Shown here: piece by piece, positions 7,128 through 11,737 of the stretch
How positions within the stretch are numbered: position 1 is the stretch's first letter
Layout of the letters: every line of letters starts with the position of its first letter
From: an uncultured Bacteroidales bacterium
GTDB lineage: Bacteria; Bacteroidota; Bacteroidia; Bacteroidales; F082
Length of the DNA: 11,737 nt
Reading direction: 5' to 3'
Assembly: GCA_937896505.1 (NCBI GenBank)
Contig: CALBNP010000036.1
Span: forward strand, 1 to 11,737
Translations under genes and position numbers: made by a program
Notes under the pieces: generated by a model
Told to the model about the DNA's origin: nothing
The model's database searches: none
Seen by the model: the letters and a program-made list of their open reading frames with translations, nothing else

Positions 7128-9494
7128 ATGAAAATAAAGCTTAAATTCTGTCTTGTCTTGGTTTTTGCTATTGCTTGCCGTTTGCCACTTTTTGCTCAAA
7201 ATCAGCAGAAACCATGCTCGGTGGTTGGAGCCGTTATTGACGACGAAAAACAAGCCGTTTCGTATGCTTCTGTCGCTGTGTGGTTAGAAGAGAAAGTCAT
7301 AGCAGGCTGTGTCACAGATGACAAAGGGCGTTTCTCACTTACCGTTCCGCAATCGGCATCTGCTTATGATATCACTTTCGACTTTGTGGGTTTTCCCAGG
7401 AAAAAGCTCGAATTTGTTGCTGACAAGGTTCGTGTCGATTTAGGTTTCGTTGATATGGTTCCATCTATGCAACAGCTTGGTGAAGCGGAAGTTGTGGCCA
7501 AGTCTGTAGAAAAGTCGGTCAGCGTTGAGAGCACTTCGCTAAATGTTTCAGCCACAATGGCAGGAGAGAAAGGTGCCGTGCTTGACGTGTTGCGTTCTTT
7601 CCCATCAGTCACTATTGATGCCAACCAAAACATTTTTATTCGTGGAAATAACAATATTCTCGTTCTTTTTGATGGGATGCCGACTTCGCTGACTGATCTC
7701 GCTGCCATGCCGGCTGCCAATATTAAAAGTATCGACATGGTTACCAATCCCGATGCGAGCTATGACGCTGAAGGGACAGGTGGCATCATTAATATCATCC
7801 CAAAGAAGAACAATGTTGCGGGCACGAGTGCACTCGTTGCGCTCAATTATGGATTCAATCATTTTGCCAATGGCAACGTCGCGCTGAACCTCAACAAAGA
7901 GAAAACGGCATGGCGTTTTAGCATCAATTCGAAATATGAGGACGATGTGATTGAAGGCCATCTTTTTCGTTCCTTTCATGCTGATGAGAAAAGTACTGAA
8001 CAGACTGTCAATAGTTTAGCAACTACTTTCAATGCCAATGTGAACCTTGGTACGACGTTGAGAATCAATTCGAGAAATACGCTTGATGTGGATGTGAAAT
8101 TCGCGATGCCTCGATTCAATACCTTGAGCGATTTTTCAAACACCTATCACAACGACAATCAAGTTATAAACGAGAAACGCAGTAGCGATGTGACGTGGAA
8201 TCGTGAAAACATTGACGCTTCAATCGTTTACAAGCATGTCCTTCCCCAAACGAGGACCGAGATTTTCAGAGCCTCGGTGTCGAAAATCTGGGGACATCGG
8301 CCATCGTATTATTTCCTTGAAGGTGACTCGATTGGCAAGTCCAATTCGGGTGGAAGTCCGTTCATTGCTTCTTTGCAATACGATTGTAAGATGCCTTTGG
8401 AATTTGCCGTCATGGATGGTGGTTTCAAGTTCACATATCGTCAGAATGACATCTTTCATGAGTTCTACAATTGGGAAAATAGCGGCTGGCTGCTGTCGGA
8501 TGTATTCAGTAACGACCTTTTGCATCGCGAGTTTGTCCCAGCTGCATATATTTTGTTTTCGTCGAAAGGTACTAAAGCCTTTTCGTATAAGTTCGGCTTG
8601 AGGCTGGAAAATAGCACCGTTTGGCTTAATAGCAACAAGGAAGCCATAAGCCAAAAAAACAATAATCTTTTCATTGCACCGAGTCTGAATCTGAACTATC
8701 AAATCAATGAGAGACAAGCTATTGGCTTGGTCTATGGACGACGTATCGGACGCCCTACCTATCCACAACTGAATCCCTACATGAGCATGATTGACAACAC
8801 TACTTTTGAACAAGGAAATATGTTTCTGAAGCCCGAACATGCTGACAATTTGGAATTTGCCTATTCTTTGAAGACCAATATCCTTTCCCTTAACGCCAAT
8901 CTGTATGGCCGTCATGTGGGCGATTACATCACGCAAGTGACCAAATTGCAGGACGATATTCTGCTGCTTACCTATATCAATTGTGATTCGGATTTCAAGA
9001 CAGGTCTCGACTTCTCGATAAGAGTTGAACCTGCTGGCTGGATTGACTTTACGCTTAGTGCCAACACATTCTATTCCAATACCAAAGCCAATTTTGAAGG
9101 TCTTGACCTTGACAATCGAGGCTGGTCGAACAGTAGCAATTTGTTGGTCAATGTGAACCCATTGAAAGGTACTTCGTTGCAGTTGCAGTATTTCTATCTT
9201 ACGCCACAATACTATCCTCAGTTTACCACCGAAACCAATCACTACCTCAACGTTGGGGTGAAACAGAAACTGGCCAAAGGCAAGCTGGTCTTGTCGGCAA
9301 TGCTTACTGATGTGTTTGGAACCAACGCTTGGCGTATCCATTCGGAAAATAGAATCTACGACCTTACCAATAGTCGAATGAACAAGAGCAGAATGTTCTG
9401 GATTGGCGTTTCGTATAATATCAATTCGTTTAAATCCAACAAGATAGCACCAAAGGCAGAATCCGACCGTGGCATGATTCGGATTGGAGGATAG
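7128..9494 (+). CDS. TonB-dependent receptor-like outer-membrane beta-barrel protein with N-terminal carboxypeptidase-regulatory domain
   Basis: A 788-residue outer-membrane protein. A signal peptide (about 1-23, ending LFAQ) precedes a carboxypeptidase D regulatory-like beta-sandwich (about 30-108: SVVGAVIDDEKQAVSYASVAV, TDDKGRFSL, ITFDFVGF). A plug domain spans about 145-226, with VLDVLRSFPSV, IFIRGNNNILVLFDGMP and the conserved NPDASYDAEGTGGIINIIPKK. The rest is a barrel of the outer-membrane beta-barrel family 3 type, with alternating aromatic strands and the last strand near FWIGVSYNIN. A short tail of about 20 residues follows, so the barrel does not end on the usual terminal aromatic. 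The family is typically found in Bacteroidetes alone, without SusD. No SusD-like gene or sigma/anti-sigma pair is adjacent, so the ligand cannot be inferred. The gene stands alone after its own promoter and the tRNA. Confidence 0.9.
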   Translation: MKIKLKFCLVLVFAIACRLPLFAQNQQKPCSVVGAVIDDEKQAVSYASVAVWLEEKVIAGCVTDDKGRFSLTVPQSASAYDITFDFVGFPRKKLEFVADKVRVDLGFVDMVPSMQQLGEAEVVAKSVEKSVSVESTSLNVSATMAGEKGAVLDVLRSFPSVTIDANQNIFIRGNNNILVLFDGMPTSLTDLAAMPAANIKSIDMVTNPDASYDAEGTGGIINIIPKKNNVAGTSALVALNYGFNHFANGNVALNLNKEKTAWRFSINSKYEDDVIEGHLFRSFHADEKSTEQTVNSLATTFNANVNLGTTLRINSRNTLDVDVKFAMPRFNTLSDFSNTYHNDNQVINEKRSSDVTWNRENIDASIVYKHVLPQTRTEIFRASVSKIWGHRPSYYFLEGDSIGKSNSGGSPFIASLQYDCKMPLEFAVMDGGFKFTYRQNDIFHEFYNWENSGWLLSDVFSNDLLHREFVPAAYILFSSKGTKAFSYKFGLRLENSTVWLNSNKEAISQKNNNLFIAPSLNLNYQINERQAIGLVYGRRIGRPTYPQLNPYMSMIDNTTFEQGNMFLKPEHADNLEFAYSLKTNILSLNANLYGRHVGDYITQVTKLQDDILLLTYINCDSDFKTGLDFSIRVEPAGWIDFTLSANTFYSNTKANFEGLDLDNRGWSNSSNLLVNVNPLKGTSLQLQYFYLTPQYYPQFTTETNHYLNVGVKQKLAKGKLVLSAMLTDVFGTNAWRIHSENRIYDLTNSRMNKSRMFWIGVSYNINSFKSNKIAPKAESDRGMIRIGG

Positions 9495-9503
9495 CGTTTT
9501 CCG

Positions 9504-9791
9504 TCACGAATTTGATTTCTTTACGCCTCTCACGGCTTCGGCTTCCAAAGGGTTCTCGGGCCAATAGTGCTTTGGATAACGGCGTTTCAATTCCTTTCGG
9601 ACTTCAAAATAGGTGTTTTCCCAGAAACTTTTCAGGTCTTGCGTGAGTTGCACAGGCTTGAATCCGGGAGAGAGCAACTCCATGAGCACAGGCTGACTAT
9701 AATGCGTCCCGATGTTTGAACCACTGATAGGTGAGGTTAAGGTGGTTTTCGTTTGCGGGTTAGCGTTGCAAATATACAAATTGTTTCTCAT
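9504..9791 (-). pseudogene. hrpB: C-terminal remnant of ATP-dependent helicase HrpB
   Basis: The frame ends in LTQDLKSFWENTYFEV, RKELKRRYPKHYWPENP, LEAEAVRG, the highly conserved tail of HrpB. The recognisable part begins near MELLSPGFKP (about 9683) and runs to the stop. HrpB is normally about 800 residues with DEAH helicase domains; all of these are missing. Between about 9690 and the insertion sequence at about 9796 the frame stays open but I do not recognise it as HrpB. No HrpB coding sequence resumes on the far side of the insertion sequence (11022-11152 is non-coding). The gene was therefore probably lost by deletion rather than simply split. A -7-like element at 9771-9778 lies inside the open frame. 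This fragment is unlikely to make a functional protein. Confidence 0.75.
9771..9778 (-). promoter_or_regulatory. -7-like element next to the hrpB remnant
   Basis: On the minus strand TATATTTG, followed by CAACGC, fits TAnnTTTG plus the frequent following C. It points into the hrpB remnant. There is no plausible start codon shortly downstream, so it may be the promoter of a lost gene start or a chance match. Confidence 0.4.
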
Positions 9792-9815
9792 TCGATAGTG
9801 TTTTTCTCTTTTTCG

Positions 9816-10949
9816 TCAAGCAGCTTCTTTTTGATGGAGATAGCAGCTTGCGGGTGTCTTGTATCCGAGGCTTTGGTGAAGCCTCTCGTCGTTGTAGAAG
9901 CGGAAGTATCCGTCCAGGCCTCGCCACAGTTGGTCTCCCGTTTCGCAAGGGTTCAAGTACACGTACTTCTGCTTCACGCTGCGCCACAGCCGCTCGATGA
10001 AGATGTCGTCCAAGGCACGGCCACGGCTGTCCATGCTGATGGCAATGCCGTTGTCTTTCAACAGCTCCACATAGTCTGCCGAGGTGAACTGGCTGCCTTG
10101 GTCGCTGTTGACGATTTCTGGGCATCCGTGGCGCTTGAAGGCTTCCCTGAGCACTGCAACGCACCATTGTGCCGTCATCGTGTTGCTCAGGCTCCAGCCC
10201 ACCACGTAGCGCGTGTGCACGTCTATGATGGCGAACAGGTACATGTAGCCGCGACGCATCGGGATGTAGCTGATGTCAAGCTCCCAGACTTGGTTGCGGT
10301 GGTCTATGCCAAGGCCTTTCAGCAGGTACGGGTACTTGTATGCCTTCTTGTCGGCGACCGTCGTGCGGTGTTCGGGGAACAGTGTCCTCCAACGGACTAG
10401 CCCAATCAGTCTCCGCAGACGCTTGATGTTCAACGGGTGTCCCTTCTCCGCGAGCCACGCCTGAAGGCGGCGCTGGCCGTAGAACGGCGTGATGGCGTAT
10501 TGCCTGTCCAGAAGGCGCATGACCTCCAGGTTCTCCACAGTCTCCTCCGACGGGGTGTAGTACATTGAGGTGCGGCACAGGCCGAGCAGCACGCACTGTT
10601 GGCGGATGCTCACTTCTCCTCCCTGGAAACCATCGACTTCCGTTCTTCCTTGCTCATAGCGACAGCTTTTTTTTAGGAACTCCACGTCCATCGCCAGCGA
10701 TCCGATGGTCTTGTACAGCTGCTCTATGAGCTTGTCCTTGGCATCGTCCGTTGCCTCTCCGCGTTCCTTAAAAACGCTTGTGCTTTGCTCTTTCAACTGG
10801 TTCTTCCATTTCGTGATCAGATTCGGATGGACTTCGTACTTCTTGCTCAACTCACTCAATGTCAGTTTCTCCTGTAATGCTTCCATGGCGACTTTCGCCT
10901 TGAACTCCGCCGTAAACTTCCGGCGGCTCCTTGTCTTCGTATTGGTCAT
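9816..10949 (-). CDS. IS3-family transposase, OrfA and OrfB in one reading frame
   Basis: A 377-residue DDE transposase. The N-terminal OrfA-type helix-turn-helix is at about 10-52 (RRKFTAEFKAKVAMEAL, LSELSKKYEVHPNLITKWKN) and a leucine-zipper-like segment is at about 70-93. The OrfB catalytic core has D225 (WELDISYIP), D283 (NSDQGSQF) and E319 (DDIFIERLWRS), with the characteristic 35-residue D-E spacing; FYNDERLHQSLGYKTPA follows near the end. IS3 elements usually split OrfA and OrfB and join them by -1 frameshifting; here one frame is open throughout. The linker at 95-111 (CRYEQGRTEVDGFQGG) does not resemble the family, whereas another frame of the same DNA does (see findings). The start at 10949 is preferred over 10973 because the latter overlaps the -7 element at 10971-10978. 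The catalytic residues are intact, but activity is uncertain. Confidence 0.9.
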   Translation of the reverse strand: MTNTKTRSRRKFTAEFKAKVAMEALQEKLTLSELSKKYEVHPNLITKWKNQLKEQSTSVFKERGEATDDAKDKLIEQLYKTIGSLAMDVEFLKKSCRYEQGRTEVDGFQGGEVSIRQQCVLLGLCRTSMYYTPSEETVENLEVMRLLDRQYAITPFYGQRRLQAWLAEKGHPLNIKRLRRLIGLVRWRTLFPEHRTTVADKKAYKYPYLLKGLGIDHRNQVWELDISYIPMRRGYMYLFAIIDVHTRYVVGWSLSNTMTAQWCVAVLREAFKRHGCPEIVNSDQGSQFTSADYVELLKDNGIAISMDSRGRALDDIFIERLWRSVKQKYVYLNPCETGDQLWRGLDGYFRFYNDERLHQSLGYKTPASCYLHQKEAA

Positions 10950-10970
10950 CTTTTTTCCCTTTCGTTTCTG

Positions 10971-10978
10971 CAAAGATA
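10971..10978 (-). promoter_or_regulatory. -7 element for the IS3 transposase
   Basis: On the minus strand TATCTTTG followed by CAG matches TAnnTTTG. It lies 21 nt before the ATG at 10949. This shows the element carries a promoter of the Bacteroidetes type. Confidence 0.65.
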
Positions 10979-11027
10979 ACCACTTTAGCCTTTGGTCTAA
11001 ATTTCAAGGAGCATTATACTAAACAAG

Positions 11028-11053
11028 TTTGTGGAGATACCCGTATCCACAAA
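11028..11053. repeat. Inverted repeat beside the IS, containing a copy of the ssrA 3' end
   Basis: TTTGTG (11028-11033) pairs with CACAAA (11048-11053), and GATAC (11036-11040) pairs with GTATC (11043-11047), around a CC loop with a 2-nt GA bulge. It has no T tract of terminator form on either strand. The left arm TTTGTGGAGAT (11028-11038) is an exact 11-bp direct repeat of 11149-11159, which spans the 3' end of tmRNA. The rest of 11054-11115 is A-rich with no coding potential. Confidence 0.6.
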
Positions 11054-11115
11054 AAAATCAAATATTTAGCAAAAAAAGGGAGTAAAAAGGGGAGTAAAAT
11101 TCTTTGAAAAAATAA

Positions 11116-11138
11116 AACTCGCTGAACCTCAGCGAGTT
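11116..11138 (-). terminator. Rho-independent terminator of ssrA
   Basis: A perfect 10-bp stem (11116-11125 with 11129-11138) with a 3-nt loop lies 14 nt after the tmRNA 3' end in the direction of transcription. On the minus strand it is followed by TTTTATTTTTT, a good termination tract. Confidence 0.88.
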
Positions 11139-11152
11139 AAAGTGAATTTTTG

Positions 11153-11549
11153 TGGAGATGGAGGGAGTCGAACCCTCGTCCAAACAAGGAACCCCCAGGC
11201 TTTCTACATGCTTATTCCGTCATTGTTTTTCGTGCGGCGCAAGGGGAAGGACACCCTAAACGCAACCTTATCTTCTGAATTTCGCCCCAACGTCGAAGCT
11301 CCATCGGGACTATCCTGAAATTGCTTAGCACCTCGGACTCAGACCGGAATCAGGCATGTCCATCTGCGAGATGTCTCGTCCACTCACCTTGTGTGCGGAT
11401 TGAGCCTTAACTTACTGTGCTTCGGTTAGGCAGCGAGAGCGTAGTTGTTTTCGCCAATTACTTTTTTGCAGTCAAGATTTACGAGCGTCACTGCGAGGCT
11501 CGGCATGCTTACATGACAATTCATCTTGCTGTCAAAACCAAGCATCCCC
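11153..11549 (-). ncRNA. ssrA: Transfer-messenger RNA (tmRNA)
   Basis: tmRNA rescues stalled ribosomes, adding a degradation tag to the unfinished protein. On the minus strand the tRNA-like domain is complete. The 5' acceptor strand GGGGATG (11549-11543) pairs with CATCTCC (11160-11154) with one G-U. The discriminator is A at 11153, and a T arm GAGGG-TTCGACT-CCCTC lies next to it. CCA is not encoded. The start GGGGATGCTTGGTTTTGACAGC is characteristic of bacterial tmRNA. The tag frame lies at 11455-11426. The 397-nt length is normal. It has its own promoter (11561-11568) and terminator (11116-11138). Confidence 0.96.
11426..11455 (-). other. tmRNA tag-peptide reading frame (GENNYALAA)
   Basis: Reading from the resume codon GGC at 11455-11453, the template encodes G-E-N-N-Y-A-L-A-A and ends at TAA (11428-11426). 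The ALAA end is the ClpXP-type degradation signal, and the tag is of the kind seen in Bacteroidales. The resume codon is inferred from the tag consensus; a longer frame upstream is not used. Confidence 0.9.
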
Positions 11550-11560
11550 AAAAACGGGCG

Positions 11561-11568
11561 CAAAAATA
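11561..11568 (-). promoter_or_regulatory. -7 element of ssrA
   Basis: On the minus strand TATTTTTG followed by CGC ends 12 nt before the tmRNA 5' end. This is close to the expected transcription start, although the mature 5' end may be processed. It is the same octamer as before cdsA, the Smr gene and the outer-membrane protein gene. Confidence 0.65.
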
Positions 11569-11737
11569 CTGCTATTTTCCATAGCCCGCCACGTTTTTCC
11601 AATTTTTTTAGGAAACTATATACCTGATGGCACAAAAGCATTTGCAACTTTCCTCCCGCTGCCCCAAATGGATTCCATTGACAAAAACACAAAAAACACT
11701 CTTGCGGGATGGGCTCTTTCAGAGCCTTCATGCCACC
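11569..11737. other. Intergenic stretch upstream of ssrA, no gene recognised
   Basis: No convincing coding sequence is seen. A short hairpin GGCTCT-TTC-AGAGCC lies at 11712-11726, near the window edge. On the minus strand it is followed by CATCCCGCAAGAG and only later by T-rich sequence, so it is a poor terminator. The open frame on the minus strand here runs straight into tmRNA and is judged spurious. Confidence 0.5.

Larger units (their letters stand above)
9796..11021 (-). mobile_element. IS3-family insertion sequence
   Basis: A single transposase gene on the minus strand fills most of this stretch. The ends are approximate. Imperfect inverted repeats starting TAGT are visible at 9796 (reading inward TAGTGTTTTTCTCTTTTT) and at 11021 on the opposite strand (TAGTATAATGCTCCTTGA), matching at 11 of 18 positions. 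This gives about 1.23 kb, the usual IS3 size. No convincing target-site duplication is seen, so the true ends may differ by several bases. The element is visibly richer in G+C than its neighbours, which suggests recent arrival from another genome. Confidence 0.8.

Noticed and set aside
8220..9341. 373-residue open frame on the minus strand opposite the outer-membrane protein gene
   Set aside because: Antisense shadow: the plus-strand protein has a continuous signal peptide, plug and barrel, and the minus frame shows no family motif.
7128..9494. Assigning the outer-membrane protein as the copper receptor of the MbnP/MbnH-like pair
   Set aside because: It is separated from the pair by the Smr gene, a terminator and a tRNA, lies on the other strand, and has no metal-specific motif that I can identify.
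9753..10400. 215-residue open frame on the plus strand over the IS and hrpB remnant
   Set aside because: It runs antisense to the transposase DDE domain; long antisense frames are expected in such G+C-rich sequence.
11028..11053. Hairpin right of the IS as a transcription terminator
   Set aside because: Neither strand has a T tract directly after the stem, and ssrA already has a better terminator at 11116-11138.
11426..11731. 101-residue minus-strand frame ending in GENNYALAA
   Set aside because: The end is the tmRNA tag frame. The upstream part lies in the ssrA promoter and tRNA-like 5' half and is not a protein gene.

Overview
The window looks like a chromosomal segment of a Bacteroidales-type bacterium (Bacteroides/Prevotella/Porphyromonas relatives). 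Support comes from repeated TAnnTTTG -7 promoter elements (mostly TATTTTTGC) just upstream of genes, the absence of obvious Shine-Dalgarno sequences, an ssrA proteolysis tag of GENNYALAA, a DUF2027-Smr protein, and a carboxypeptidase-regulatory/TonB-receptor-like outer-membrane protein. The exact genus cannot be fixed from the sequence alone.

Layout. (1) Bases 1-120 hold the 3' part of a 5S rRNA and its terminator, the end of an rRNA operon. (2) Bases 202-1709 (+) hold cdsA and psd, overlapping by 4 nt; both act in phosphatidylethanolamine synthesis. (3) Bases 5729-1717 (-) hold a tight five-gene run in which every junction overlaps by 1-4 nt: an MbnP-family lipoprotein, a di-heme MbnH/MauG/cytochrome c peroxidase-like lipoprotein, a TIGR01212 (YhcC-like) radical SAM protein, a SpoU/TrmH RNA 2'-O-methyltransferase and a YjjG-like HAD nucleotidase. 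(4) Bases 5807-6901 (+) hold a divergent DUF2027-Smr protein. It is followed by a bidirectional terminator and a tRNA-Arg(CCG) on the minus strand. (5) Bases 7128-9494 (+) encode a 788-residue outer-membrane beta-barrel protein. (6) Bases 9504-9791 (-) are a remnant of the C terminus of the helicase gene hrpB, next to an IS3-family insertion sequence (about 9796-11021). (7) Bases 11153-11549 (-) are tmRNA (ssrA) with its own promoter and terminator. Bases 11550-11737 hold no convincing gene.

The most interesting part is the MbnP/MbnH-type pair. In characterised homologues the di-heme enzyme oxidises a tryptophan of MbnP to kynurenine, which creates a copper site. Here the pair has no visible methanobactin genes, both proteins appear to be lipoproteins, and the enzyme has a tyrosine where classical bacterial peroxidases have the methionine haem ligand. 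A second point is the IS3 transposase, whose OrfA/OrfB linker appears to be read in a displaced frame between two compensating indels.
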